Shown: positions 35,387 to 44,261, numbered from the stretch's first letter. The stretch: DNA of 53,598 nt from an uncultured Lachnospiraceae bacterium (GCA_934309145.1 CAKRCW010000012.1:1-53598), one strand, 5' to 3'. Numbers and translations: made by a program. Notes: generated by a model from the sequence alone, not told the origin.

Positions 35387-36055
35387 TTAAACCCCCTTTT
35401 TATCCGGTTCCCATATATACTTATGAAGCTGTAATTGCAATTTTACCCTGTTCATTCCATGCTCTATCATATAATCAACAATATCCCTAGGCTCTATCCT
35501 TGAAAATGATGAGCTTAAATATACAGTAGTTATCTCATCTAAATGAAACCTGTTAATTATATCCCGTGCACAATCCAGATCATGCTTATCTGATACAACA
35601 AATTTCACAGCATCCTTTTTTCCTATATATATGTAATTATCCGTTACCATATGACTATCCATTCCGCTTCCCGGCAGCTTATAGTCAAGTGTAAACACAA
35701 TGTTATCGCCAATATCAGCATATTTAGCTATTGGGACAGAACCATTTGTTTCAAGCTCAATCCTTAATGTCTTATCAGCGGCAAGCATACGGATAAGTGT
35801 CTCTATATTCTCCTGTATCAAAGGCTCTCCTCCGGTAAGAGTAACATTTCTCACACCGGTTTCCTTTATATAATTATATATATCCTCTTTACTCATTATC
35901 TCATAAGGCACATCCTTGCCGTTAGCCCATTTTGTATCGCAATAGCTGCAGTCAAGATTGCAGCCTGCAAATCTAATGAAACATGCAAGCTCACCTGCTG
36001 CCTTAGCTTCGCCATTTATACTAACAAATTTTTCTACTACCCTGTATTTTTCCAT
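35387..36055 (-). CDS. queE: 7-carboxy-7-deazaguanine synthase
   Basis: Radical SAM enzyme that rearranges 6-carboxytetrahydropterin to CDG. From the ATG at 36055 it has 222 aa. The cluster motif is the standard C-x3-C-x2-C (C32, C36, C39 in CNLDCSYC), followed by NVTLTGGEPLIQ. A TTG five codons upstream is too close to AAGGA. It starts 21 nt after queD and ends 3 nt before folE. Confidence 0.95.
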   Translation of the reverse strand: MEKYRVVEKFVSINGEAKAAGELACFIRFAGCNLDCSYCDTKWANGKDVPYEIMSKEDIYNYIKETGVRNVTLTGGEPLIQENIETLIRMLAADKTLRIELETNGSVPIAKYADIGDNIVFTLDYKLPGSGMDSHMVTDNYIYIGKKDAVKFVVSDKHDLDCARDIINRFHLDEITTVYLSSSFSRIEPRDIVDYMIEHGMNRVKLQLQLHKYIWEPDKKGV

Positions 36056-36076
36056 CTTACTATCTTCCAATCCTTA

Positions 36077-36502
36077 TTACACCTCTGCCACATATGATGC
36101 ACAATTCTTAGGTGTCTCATATACAGTTGAACAAACCACCTTATATCCTTTTTGTGTCATTTCATCATAGAAGAACTTTGAAAAATTCTCTGCTGTAGGT
36201 CTGAACATCACCTCGACAACCTTGAAATTTTCCTCCTTAAGCACCTCAAGTGTCTTTCTTTTAAGGCTTCCAATCTCAACAATAAGACAATGGTCAAGTG
36301 CATCTGCTATAGCACCCAGGTCAGCCTTAAGCTTTGAGAAGTCAACTATCATTCCTCTGCAATTTCCACCCATTTCTAACGCTTCTCTTCCTACCTCTAT
36401 CTCCACAGTCCATCTATGTCCGTGAATATTTGAGCACTTACCCTCGTATCCACTTAAGAAATGGGCACTGTCAAAGCATGCATTTGTCTTTAACGTATAC
36501 AT
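36077..36502 (-). CDS. queD: 6-carboxytetrahydropterin synthase
   Basis: Converts dihydroneopterin triphosphate to CPH4. A 141-aa protein with Zn ligands H14, H27 and H29 and catalytic C23 in GKCSNIHGHRW; MIVDFSKLK, LDHCLI and RPTAENFSKFF follow. First gene of the que operon, with AGGAGG ahead of the ATG. Confidence 0.96.
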   Translation of the reverse strand: MYTLKTNACFDSAHFLSGYEGKCSNIHGHRWTVEIEVGREALEMGGNCRGMIVDFSKLKADLGAIADALDHCLIVEIGSLKRKTLEVLKEENFKVVEVMFRPTAENFSKFFYDEMTQKGYKVVCSTVYETPKNCASYVAEV

Positions 36503-36542
36503 AAATTTCCTCCTAATATATATTCACTATTTACAAGCACAT

Positions 36543-36580
36543 AAAAAAAGCCGCAAGTGTACCCAAAACGCACTTACGGC
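36543..36580 (-). terminator. Riboswitch terminator ahead of queD
   Basis: A 10-bp stem (36571-36580 with 36550-36559, one wobble), 11-nt loop, then seven T on the minus strand, 41 nt before the queD start codon. Placed between the preQ1 aptamer and the operon. Confidence 0.85.
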
Positions 36581-36601
36581 TTATATCCCTAATCATGCAG
36601 T

Positions 36602-36642
36602 CCTGGTTTTGTTTATAGACAGGATGGTACAAACGAACTGTC
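36602..36642 (-). promoter_or_regulatory. preQ1-I riboswitch aptamer
   Basis: On the minus strand a P1 stem GACAG/CTGTC encloses TTCGTTTGTACC, and the tail reads TATAAACAAAACCAGG. The tail and loop agree closely with the class I, type 2 aptamer (AACAAAAC tail, UCG...ACC loop). Loop TTTGT can pair with ACAAA in the tail, as the H-type pseudoknot requires. With preQ1 bound, the terminator downstream should form and the operon be switched off. Confidence 0.82.
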
Positions 36643-36654
36643 TTATTATGTTAT

Positions 36655-38142
36655 TTATACTCCGAGAAACTTCTTAACCTCATCAAGCATCTTATCTGTA
36701 TCACACACTGTGTTATGTCTTACAGGTGCAGTTCTAATATCCTCGATAGCCTGAGGAATCTTAACTCCAGACAATTTATTAAGCTCATCTATAAGCTCAA
36801 AATCAGACTTCTTATCATACTCTGGATCAATAGCTGTCATTACACTTCTTGTAAACTTATAAGGACTTGCTGTTGAAGCTATAACTGTCTTATGTGTGTC
36901 ATTAGTCTTAGCTACATACTTATCATATACTGTTGCGGCTACTGCTGTATGAGTATCCATTATATAACCATCTGACTCGTATACCTTCTTGATAGTCTGT
37001 GCTGTCTCCTCCTCTGAAGCATAATTGCCATAGAAGTCCGCAAGCTCCTTCTTCATATCATCAGTAATCGTATACTTGCCATCTCCTGTAAGTGCAGTCA
37101 TAAGCTCCTTATTCTTAGCCGCATTATTGCCGGCAATTCTATATATAAGTCTCTCAAGATTACTTGAAATAAGTATATCCATAGAAGGTGATGTAGTAAG
37201 TATAAATTCCCTGTTTCTGTCATAACAGCCAGTCTCAAAGAAATCATACAATACCTTGTTCTCATTGGAAGCACAGATAAACTTATTAATAGGAAGTCCC
37301 ATCTGCTTTGCATAATAAGCAGCAAGTATGTTACCAAAATTACCTGTAGGAACTACAACATTTATCTTTTCTCCTGCCTTTATTGTTCCATCAGCAACAA
37401 GTCTTGTGTACGCATATACATAATAAACCATCTGTGGAACAAGACGTCCAATATTAATTGAATTTGCAGATGAGAACTGATATCCCTTAGTTGCAAGGTA
37501 CTCATTAAGCTCTACATCTGAGAACATCTTCTTAACACCTGTCTGTGCATCATCGAAGTTACCATTTATTCCAACAACAAATGTATTGTCACCCTTCTGA
37601 GTAACCATCTGCTTCTCCTGTATTGGGCTTACACCATTCTTAGGGTAAAATACTATTATCTTTGTTCCCGGAACATCTGCAAAGCCTGCAAGAGCAGCCT
37701 TTCCTGTATCTCCTGATGTTGCAGTAAGTATTACTATCTCATTTTTCACATTATTCTTCTTAGCAGATGTAGTAAGAAGATAAGGAAGAATAGATAATGC
37801 CATATCCTTAAATGCGATTGTAGAGCCATGGAACAATTCAAGATAATATGCACCAGCCTTATGTACAAGAGGTGCTATCTCTTTTGTATCAAACTTATCG
37901 TCATATGCACTGTTGATACAATGTCTCAGCTCTTCCTCTGTAAAGTCTGTGAGCATGAGCTTCATAACATTATAAGCAACCTCACGATAATCCATAGCGG
38001 CAAGGCTCTCTAATGATACATCAAATGCCGGAATTTCATCCGGAACAAATAATCCACCCTCATTTGCAAGACCTTTTAATATAGCCATGGATGCTGTTGC
38101 TGTTTCATCAGCATTTCTTGTACTTCTGTATATTAATTCCAT
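36655..38142 (-). CDS. threonine synthase thrC: Threonine synthase
   Basis: PLP enzyme that makes threonine from O-phosphohomoserine. A 495-aa protein of the long, fungal/enterobacterial-like type: N-terminal YRSTRNADETA and GGLFVPDEIP, PLP Lys in HGSTIAFKDMAL, phosphate loop PTGNFGNILAAYYA. The long form is common in Clostridia. It is monocistronic between a terminator and the que operon, with a weak TTGTTT/TATTGT promoter near 38190. Confidence 0.95.
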   Translation of the reverse strand: MELIYRSTRNADETATASMAILKGLANEGGLFVPDEIPAFDVSLESLAAMDYREVAYNVMKLMLTDFTEEELRHCINSAYDDKFDTKEIAPLVHKAGAYYLELFHGSTIAFKDMALSILPYLLTTSAKKNNVKNEIVILTATSGDTGKAALAGFADVPGTKIIVFYPKNGVSPIQEKQMVTQKGDNTFVVGINGNFDDAQTGVKKMFSDVELNEYLATKGYQFSSANSINIGRLVPQMVYYVYAYTRLVADGTIKAGEKINVVVPTGNFGNILAAYYAKQMGLPINKFICASNENKVLYDFFETGCYDRNREFILTTSPSMDILISSNLERLIYRIAGNNAAKNKELMTALTGDGKYTITDDMKKELADFYGNYASEEETAQTIKKVYESDGYIMDTHTAVAATVYDKYVAKTNDTHKTVIASTASPYKFTRSVMTAIDPEYDKKSDFELIDELNKLSGVKIPQAIEDIRTAPVRHNTVCDTDKMLDEVKKFLGV

Positions 38143-38213
38143 CTCTCTACTCCTTATATACTTTTGTTAATATTTATCCGTATGTAACAATAACACATTC
38201 AATATGTAAAAAC

Positions 38214-38253
38214 AAGAAAAAAAAGGCTATCGCACAAACATTTTGCGATAGCC
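38214..38253 (-). terminator. Terminator after the 3D-domain gene
   Basis: A 10-bp perfect stem GGCTATCGCA/TGCGATAGCC (38225-38234, 38244-38253), 9-nt loop, nine T on the minus strand. Confidence 0.9.
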
Positions 38254-38268
38254 CATTTTTTAAATCAA

Positions 38269-39081
38269 TTACTGTACTAATCTATAAACTGATGCTGATC
38301 TTCTTCCAAATGCAAGTGCTTCTGCATGTGAGCTAAAGAATACATCTATTCTGTTTCCTGTAATAGCACTACCTCTGTCCTCAACCGTATAAACCTGACC
38401 GTTTATAACAAGCTGTGTACCAAATGCGAAATTTGATGGTGCTGCTATTGTTCTTCCTGCTGTAGCTGTTGTTCCACTTGCTGTTGTAGGATTCTCCATG
38501 TTACTGTATGCTCCACAGCAGATAGGACATGGACAATATGCTGTAAGTATATACTCACCAACATACTCGTATGTTCCATTCTCGTCAGCATATGTAGGAG
38601 CTGTTGATGGAGCAGTTACCGCTACTGTACTTGGTGTACTCTCAATTACAGATGGTTCAGGCTCAGTATATGTAGCAGTCAATGCCTCAAGTGCTGCCTG
38701 ATCCTTTCTTGCCTGACTCTTAGCAGAAAGTATCTCGTCTATCTGCTTCTCTGTCTTTTCAAGCTGTGCAAGCTCATCCTTCTCATAAGTTCCGCTTGTC
38801 ATCTCATCATAGCTGATTCCGGCAACCTCAAATGTCTCACCGGCAAATGCCTCGCTCTCTGCTGAAACATCTGAAACTGTCATCATTATTCCTACTGAAG
38901 TGTTCTTATTGCCTATACGGTCTGCAAGATTCACAGAACATACAGCAACCATAGCACCAGCAACTAAGACAGTTCCTGCCATCTTGTAATGCTCAAGGAT
39001 AAATTCCTTTGTATTATCTTTTGCCTTACCAAAATCAAATTCCTTTAATTTTCCTTTGATTTTATCAAAGCTCATCTTCAT
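38269..39081 (-). CDS. Membrane-anchored 3D-domain cell-wall protein
   Basis: A 270-aa protein. A charged cytosolic N-terminus is followed by one membrane span at about 33-51, a short coiled coil and a Pro/Ser/Thr-rich linker (VIESTPSTVAVTAPSTAPT). The C-terminal about 100 residues are a 3D domain: TAYCPCPICCGAYSN, then TASGTTATAGRTIA, then VEDRGSAITGNRIDVFF with the three Asp. Such domains, as in YocH and Rpf-like proteins, have an MltA-like barrel and cleave or bind peptidoglycan. No LysM or G5 domain is present. It has its own promoter. Confidence 0.87.
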   Translation of the reverse strand: MKMSFDKIKGKLKEFDFGKAKDNTKEFILEHYKMAGTVLVAGAMVAVCSVNLADRIGNKNTSVGIMMTVSDVSAESEAFAGETFEVAGISYDEMTSGTYEKDELAQLEKTEKQIDEILSAKSQARKDQAALEALTATYTEPEPSVIESTPSTVAVTAPSTAPTYADENGTYEYVGEYILTAYCPCPICCGAYSNMENPTTASGTTATAGRTIAAPSNFAFGTQLVINGQVYTVEDRGSAITGNRIDVFFSSHAEALAFGRRSASVYRLVQ

Positions 39082-39416
39082 ACTTTCACCTCTGTGTGAA
39101 TGTTCTTTTTCAATTTTGTTACAAAATCGTTACGTTTTTCACACAAATAGATTATATGTTATACATCTTCATAGGTCAAGTGTTTTCATTCATTTTGTGT
39201 ATTTTTTATATTTTTATACAAATATTTTGTGCGTTATTATATATATTTCACATTTTTTACTCCAAATTATTACATTTTTTTAATTTTGTAACATATAAAT
39301 ACTTTTGTAACACTCTATGTAATAATTAATAATATTTAATAAATTAAGTATTTTTTATGGACACTCACCACCTCAAATTATATACTTATACTAATATTGT
39401 TACGGAGAAATAATAT
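39082..39416. other. AT-rich gap between divergent genes
   Basis: 335 nt with very high A+T. It holds the minus-strand promoter of the 3D gene (39151-39179) and an 8-bp inverted repeat TGTGTGAA/TTCACACA (39093-39100, 39138-39145) that would fold the leader of that gene with its arm beside the ribosome binding site. On the plus side I see no clear promoter hexamers for the HNH/AP2 gene and no small gene. Confidence 0.5.
39151..39179 (-). promoter_or_regulatory. Promoter of the 3D-domain gene
   Basis: TTGACC (39174-39179), 17-nt spacer, TATAAT (39151-39156) on the minus strand. Confidence 0.75.
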
Positions 39417-40265
39417 ATGAGCACAAACATTAATGAAAATGATAATAAAAATACAGGTGTATATAAAACAATTAAAAAAAATGGTACTTTAAGCTACCGC
39501 GTATCAATCACATATCTTCGGAAGCATATCAGTCTTGGAAGCTATGATAACCCTGATACCGCAGCTAAAGTCTATCTTGACGGAAGAAATATTCTTGACA
39601 ATACAGATATTTCAGTCGAGAACTATAATGACAGCTTCAGCATACCCTATCAGAAGTTTATAATTCTGATTAATTTTCGTGATAATGGTTTATATCTTCC
39701 TACACCTATATACATGAGGAAGAAATACTTTGAGTACTTCTTATCAGAGAATGAAATATTAAAATTTGACCGTGACGATTTGTTTTTTTACTCATCGCAC
39801 AAAATCCAGAAAAAGGGAGGTTATCTTTTTGTCAGTGATTATGGAAGCCAGTATTCTATACTAAGCAGATATGGCATTAAGCCATTTTCAGTTTATGCAA
39901 GAGACTATATTATGATTAACAATGACAAGAATGATTACAGATACGATAATATCAAGATAATAAATCATTATATGGGTGTGACTGTCAGGGAAGGTGTATC
40001 AGGCTCTATGTATCAGGCTGCAATACATATAAATGGCAATTATGTAATCGGTTACTACGAGAGTGAAATTATAGCTGCAATAGCATACAATAAAGCCGCT
40101 GACATTCTTCATGCCAACGGCTTCAAAAAACAATATATCAAAAATTATATTATCTCTCTTGATAAATCAGAATATGAAAGACTGTACAGAGCTATAACAA
40201 TATCTGATAAGATAACCGGCTATCATGCGAGCAGCTCATCTAACATTCCCTTAAGCTCATCATAG
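39417..40265 (+). CDS. HNH/AP2-like DNA-binding protein, possibly a domesticated homing endonuclease
   Basis: A 282-aa protein. Residues about 13-60 (GVYKTIKKNGTLSYRVSI, then HISLGSYDNPDTAAKVY) and about 186-232 (GVTVREGVSG, then YVIGYYESEIIAAIAYNKAA) both follow the AP2/ERF-like DNA-binding pattern. Between them, 158-184 (ARDYIMINNDKNDYRYDNIK) lines up with the HNH core but lacks the catalytic His pair, so cleavage is unlikely. It is the only plus-strand gene for 20 kb and very AT-rich, which suggests transfer. GGAG precedes the ATG. The 3' end overlaps dusB by 43 nt. Confidence 0.65.
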   Translation: MSTNINENDNKNTGVYKTIKKNGTLSYRVSITYLRKHISLGSYDNPDTAAKVYLDGRNILDNTDISVENYNDSFSIPYQKFIILINFRDNGLYLPTPIYMRKKYFEYFLSENEILKFDRDDLFFYSSHKIQKKGGYLFVSDYGSQYSILSRYGIKPFSVYARDYIMINNDKNDYRYDNIKIINHYMGVTVREGVSGSMYQAAIHINGNYVIGYYESEIIAAIAYNKAADILHANGFKKQYIKNYIISLDKSEYERLYRAITISDKITGYHASSSSNIPLSSS

Positions 40266-41164
40266 CTAAGAACAGCATTTATTCTGGCTCTTAGCTTTGC
40301 AGAGTTAGGAAGTCCCTGTGTATACCATGCCACATGTTTTCTCATCTCATGTATTCCGGTATACTCGCCCTTATAATGTACCATCATCTCCGTATGTCTT
40401 AAGATCATGTCATGTATAGCCTTAGCATCTGGTCTCTCAAGCGTTTCCCCAGTAGCTAAATAATGCTTCATCTCACGAAAAATCCAAGGATTTCCCTTTG
40501 CTGCTCTTCCAATCATAACACTGTCGCAGCCCGTCTTGTCCTTAATACTGATTATATCATCTCCTGTACATATATCTCCATTACCTATAACAGGTATATT
40601 TACAGTTTCCTTTACACGTCTTATAACCTCCCAGTCTGCATGTCCCTGATAGTACTCTTCTCTCGTACGACCATGCACAGCAACGGCTGCTGCCCCTGCC
40701 TCCTCGGCAATCCTTGCCACCTCAGGTGCATTTATGGTATCTCTTGTAAATCCAGCCCTTATCTTAATCGTCACAGGAAGAGAGCATGTATTAGAAAGTG
40801 CATACACTATATCTCCTATAAGCTTAGGATTCTTCATAAGAGCTGAGCCCTCACCATTATTTACAATTTTCGGCACAGGACATCCCATATTAACATCTAT
40901 AAACGCAAATCCCCTGTCTTCTATCCTTTTTGCCTGCTCAGCCATAAGCTTAGGTTCACTTCCAAACAACTGCACACCGACAGGCTTCTCCCTGTCATCA
41001 GTCATAAGTAAAGGCTCTGTGTTCTTATTATTATAATACATACCCTTTGCACTAATCATCTCTGTATACAATATGTCACAGCCCTGCTCCTTGCATAAAA
41101 GACGAAATGGCAGGTCACAAATCCCTGCCATTGGTGCAAGTATGATTTTATCTTTAAAATCCAT
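40223..41164 (-). CDS. dusB: tRNA-dihydrouridine synthase
   Basis: FMN enzyme that reduces uridines in the tRNA D-loop. A 313-aa protein: APMAGICDLPFRLLC, VQLFGSEP, DVNMGCPVPKIV with the catalytic Cys, KIRAGF, VHGRTREEYYQG and GNGDI. It follows coaX by 14 nt. Its last 43 nt are antisense to the HNH/AP2 gene. Confidence 0.93.
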   Translation of the reverse strand: MDFKDKIILAPMAGICDLPFRLLCKEQGCDILYTEMISAKGMYYNNKNTEPLLMTDDREKPVGVQLFGSEPKLMAEQAKRIEDRGFAFIDVNMGCPVPKIVNNGEGSALMKNPKLIGDIVYALSNTCSLPVTIKIRAGFTRDTINAPEVARIAEEAGAAAVAVHGRTREEYYQGHADWEVIRRVKETVNIPVIGNGDICTGDDIISIKDKTGCDSVMIGRAAKGNPWIFREMKHYLATGETLERPDAKAIHDMILRHTEMMVHYKGEYTGIHEMRKHVAWYTQGLPNSAKLRARINAVLSYDELKGMLDELLA

Positions 41165-41178
41165 ATTCTTACTCCGTT

Positions 41179-41943
41179 TTATTGCTTTTCATATATAAGT
41201 CTAAGTCCCTGTAATGTGAGATTAGCATCATATATATCTATAGCATCTGTATTTTCAGATATAAGCTTTCCTAAGCCTCCTGTAGCAACGACCTTGATAT
41301 TATCAAGCTGTGAGGCCTCCTTAAGCTTACGCACAATATATTCTGTCTGACCAATATATCCATAGAATACGCCGGCCTGCATACTGGAAACTGTATCCTT
41401 GGCAAGTATTGTCTCCGGCTTTCTTATCTCTATCTCAGGAAGCTTAGCTGCTCCATTCCATAATGCACTTGCAGCAAGTCTTATACCAGGAGATGTAGCT
41501 CCTGAATGAAAGCTTCCATCCTCAAGCACCAGATCATGTGTGGTTGCTGTACCAAAGTCAACAACAATTACAGGTCCTCCGTAGAGCTCATAAGCCGCAA
41601 CTGCATCTACCAGTCTGTCTGCACCAAGAGTCTTTGGATTAGGAATAAGGACATTTATTCCCGTCTTAATACCAGGTGCTACAATTATCGGTTCAACATG
41701 AAGATACTTGATAATTCCGCTATTCAATGAATGCATTACATTAGGAACTACAGATGCGATTATAACTGCATCTATATCTGATAATGCCAGTCCCTTTAAG
41801 CTTAACCAGTCACCAAACATCATTCCATATTCATCAGAAGTTCTTGATATTCCTGTCGTCATTCTGAATGTATTGACAAGCTTATCCTTATCAAACAATC
41901 CAACTGTAATATTTGTGTTTCCTACATCAATTGCAAATAACAT
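41179..41943 (-). CDS. coaX: Type III pantothenate kinase
   Basis: First step of coenzyme A synthesis. A 254-aa ASKHA-fold protein: phosphate 1 motif DVGNTNITVGLFD, GADRLVDAVAAYELYGGPVIVVDFGTATTHD, SPGIRL and ATGGLGKLI. This form is not feedback-inhibited by CoA in other bacteria. It is the first of a pair with dusB, as in many Firmicutes. Confidence 0.95.
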   Translation of the reverse strand: MLFAIDVGNTNITVGLFDKDKLVNTFRMTTGISRTSDEYGMMFGDWLSLKGLALSDIDAVIIASVVPNVMHSLNSGIIKYLHVEPIIVAPGIKTGINVLIPNPKTLGADRLVDAVAAYELYGGPVIVVDFGTATTHDLVLEDGSFHSGATSPGIRLAASALWNGAAKLPEIEIRKPETILAKDTVSSMQAGVFYGYIGQTEYIVRKLKEASQLDNIKVVATGGLGKLISENTDAIDIYDANLTLQGLRLIYEKQ

Positions 41944-41959
41944 ATTTCTACCTCATCAC

Positions 41960-42277
41960 TTACAAGAAAAACGTCTGGAAATATGTCTCCAGCTGGTCAA
42001 ATAATTCCCTCTTCGTCCTTCTTAGTTCTTTTATTTTCAGTGCACTTCCGATTTCATCATATAAGATATCGTCCTCATATGCATCTGTCGTAATCTGTAA
42101 ATTACCATTATCATCAAATGTAAGTAATATAATACCACCTACATCCTCAGTAAACAAGACACACATTATCTGCAATTCCTGTTTCACCGCCTCCGGAAGG
42201 TTGGCGAAGTCCTCATTTAAATAGTATTTTTGTGTATATTTCGATGCACTACACAGTACAATATCATCCTGATACAT
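41960..42277 (-). CDS. Small conserved protein, DUF6145-like
   Basis: A 105-aa cytosolic acidic protein without signal or membrane segments. Segments such as YYLNEDFANLPEAVKQELQIMCVLFTEDVGGI and a late DEIGSALKIKELRRTKRELFD recall, from memory, the DUF6145 proteins of Lachnospiraceae; function unknown. It lies between dapB and coaX, 16 nt before coaX, so it belongs to this minus-strand run. Confidence 0.6.
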   Translation of the reverse strand: MYQDDIVLCSASKYTQKYYLNEDFANLPEAVKQELQIMCVLFTEDVGGIILLTFDDNGNLQITTDAYEDDILYDEIGSALKIKELRRTKRELFDQLETYFQTFFL

Positions 42278-42295
42278 AACTTCTCCTGTTTCTAG

Positions 42296-43051
42296 TTAGC
42301 CTATAACATCAGCCATATCGTATAAGCCTGCCGGCTTACCTGCCAAAAACTTACCCGCTTCAATAGCACCCTTGGCAAATACTGACTTTGAATATGCTGT
42401 ATGCTTAATCTCTATAACCTCATCTATTCCTGCAAATATAACCTCATGCTCACCGACTATAGTTCCACCTCTTACAGCGGAGATACCAAGTTCCTTCTTA
42501 TCCCTCTTCTTTCTTACCTGTGAACGGTCATACACATAATCATACTCATTATTCCTTGCCTCATTAATTGAATCAGCAAGTGCAAGTGCAGTTCCAGATG
42601 GTGCATCAACCTTCTGATTATGATGTTTTTCAACAATCTCTATATCAAAGCCTGCTGGTGCAAATACATTGGCAGCCTCCTTAAGAAGTTTCATTATTGT
42701 ATTGATACCAAGGCTCATGTTCGCTGATTTGAGTATTGCAACATCTTTAGAAACCTGTTCAATCATATTTAACTGTTCAGGACTTAAACCTGTTGTACAA
42801 AGAACAACCGGAAGATTTCTTCTTACAGCATAATCCAATAAATTGTCAACTGCAACAGCAGCGGCAAAATCAACTATAACATCTGCCTCAACATTACAAT
42901 CATAGATATCAGTAAATACAGGATATCCATTTTGTCTATTGTCAATTACATCAATGCCTGCAACAATAGTTACTTCATCGTCAGATTTACATATGTCTGT
43001 TATAACCTGACCCATCTTACCATTGCAGCCATGCATGATTATCCTTGTCAT
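42296..43051 (-). CDS. dapB: 4-hydroxy-tetrahydrodipicolinate reductase
   Basis: NAD(P)H reduction in lysine/diaminopimelate synthesis. A 251-aa protein: nucleotide motif GCNGKMGQVI, then CTTGLSPEQ, catalytic EKHHNQKVDAPSGTA and the late VRGGTIVGEHEV. It follows dapA by 12 nt. Confidence 0.97.
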   Translation of the reverse strand: MTRIIMHGCNGKMGQVITDICKSDDEVTIVAGIDVIDNRQNGYPVFTDIYDCNVEADVIVDFAAAVAVDNLLDYAVRRNLPVVLCTTGLSPEQLNMIEQVSKDVAILKSANMSLGINTIMKLLKEAANVFAPAGFDIEIVEKHHNQKVDAPSGTALALADSINEARNNEYDYVYDRSQVRKKRDKKELGISAVRGGTIVGEHEVIFAGIDEVIEIKHTAYSKSVFAKGAIEAGKFLAGKPAGLYDMADVIG

Positions 43052-43063
43052 ATCTTATTCCTC

Positions 43064-43951
43064 CTAAAATGCAACGCCAAAATCACGCATTGCCTTCTCT
43101 AACTTAAGTGCATTATCCGGCTCCATCTCTGTAAGTGGCATACGAAGTGTTCCACCGCACATGCCCATAAGCTCTACTGCCTTCTTAACAGGTATAGGAT
43201 TAACCTCACAGAACAAAGCATCACAAAGCGGTATAGCCTTAATCTGTATATCTCTCGCAGTCTTAACATCGCCGTCTAAGTATGACTGAACCATCTCATG
43301 TGTCTTTTCAGGTGCAACATTAGCAAGTACAGAGATAACTCCGATACCACCAAGTGAAAGAATTGGCACTACCTGATCATCGTTACCTGAATACAAATCT
43401 ATACATCCGTCTGCAAGGCTCATAAGTCTTGCTATTTGTGAAAGGTTTCCTGTAGCTTCCTTGATAGCAACAATATTCTTAACGTTCTTAGCAAGATATA
43501 CTGCTGTCTCAGGCTGTATATTAGTACCTGTTCTGCTTGGAACATTATACATGATTATAGGAAGAGATACACTGTTGGCAACCTCTGTATAGTGCTTGAT
43601 AAGTCCCTTCTGTGTTGCCTTATTATAATAAGGTGTTACAACAAGTAAACCATCAACTCCGTACTTCTCTGCCTCCTGTGAGAGATATATGGCAGTCTCT
43701 GTACAGTTAGAGCCTGTTCCTGCAACTACAGGTATTCTCTTATTTACAACCTCGGTACAAAAACGTATACATTCAAGGTGTTCCTCATGTGACAATGTAG
43801 ATGACTCGCCTGTTGTTCCACATACAATAATACAATCTGTTTTATGTGCAATCTGATACTCGATTACTTCTCTGAACTTATCGTAATCTACCTCTCCATT
43901 CTCCTTGAAAGGTGTAACAATTGCAACTCCTGAACCTGTAAAAATAGCCAT
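43064..43951 (-). CDS. dapA: 4-hydroxy-tetrahydrodipicolinate synthase
   Basis: Condenses pyruvate with aspartate semialdehyde. A 295-aa TIM barrel: CGTTGESSTLS, the Tyr in IMYNVPSRTG, and the Schiff-base Lys in VAIKEATGN. It is the first gene after the lysine riboswitch. Confidence 0.97.
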   Translation of the reverse strand: MAIFTGSGVAIVTPFKENGEVDYDKFREVIEYQIAHKTDCIIVCGTTGESSTLSHEEHLECIRFCTEVVNKRIPVVAGTGSNCTETAIYLSQEAEKYGVDGLLVVTPYYNKATQKGLIKHYTEVANSVSLPIIMYNVPSRTGTNIQPETAVYLAKNVKNIVAIKEATGNLSQIARLMSLADGCIDLYSGNDDQVVPILSLGGIGVISVLANVAPEKTHEMVQSYLDGDVKTARDIQIKAIPLCDALFCEVNPIPVKKAVELMGMCGGTLRMPLTEMEPDNALKLEKAMRDFGVAF

Positions 43952-43978
43952 TTTTATTCCTCCTTAAATTCTACATAA

Positions 43979-44007
43979 TGAAAAAGGCTGGCACAAAGTG
44001 CCAACCT
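43979..44007 (-). terminator. Lysine riboswitch terminator
   Basis: A 9-bp stem (43986-43994 with 43998-44006, one wobble), loop TTT, five T on the minus strand, 29 nt before dapA. Confidence 0.9.
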
Positions 44008-44019
44008 GAAATAAATCCC

Positions 44020-44192
44020 TTATTATCTCACAAGTAGCACTCCATCTTACGATGACAGTCATACAGTTATTCACTGCACACCCAGAAAAGCAAACCTTAG
44101 AATTCTGCCTCTCTTCGGCGACATCCCCTTTCGTCCATATTCATCTGATCTAAGTCATCCCATGGGGTACTTTTGAATATCGCGCCTCTACC
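44020..44192 (-). promoter_or_regulatory. Lysine riboswitch (L-box)
   Basis: The minus strand shows the core segments in order: GTAGAGGCGCG, AAAGTA, GAAAGGGGATGTCGCCGAAG, TTCTGGGTGTGCAGTGAATAA-like arm, ACTGTCATC and the closing GGAGTGCTACTTG. The two ends pair as P1. With lysine bound the terminator should form and dapAB be turned down. Confidence 0.95.
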
Positions 44193-44231
44193 ATTATACA
44201 TATTTTATTTTAAAAGTCTATATCTAGATTG

Positions 44232-44260
44232 ATTATATCACCACGATATATATATGTCAA
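44232..44260 (-). promoter_or_regulatory. dapAB promoter
   Basis: TTGACA (44255-44260), 17-nt spacer, TATAAT (44232-44237) on the minus strand, both exact. A second TATAAT at 44193-44198 with a poor -35 lies closer to the aptamer and could be a second start. Confidence 0.85.
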
Positions 44261-44261
44261 T

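Noticed and set aside
39417..40265. Integrase or phage gene marking a prophage
   Set aside because: N-terminal AP2-like part recalls integrase arm-binding domains, but there is no catalytic integrase domain and neighbours are core genes.
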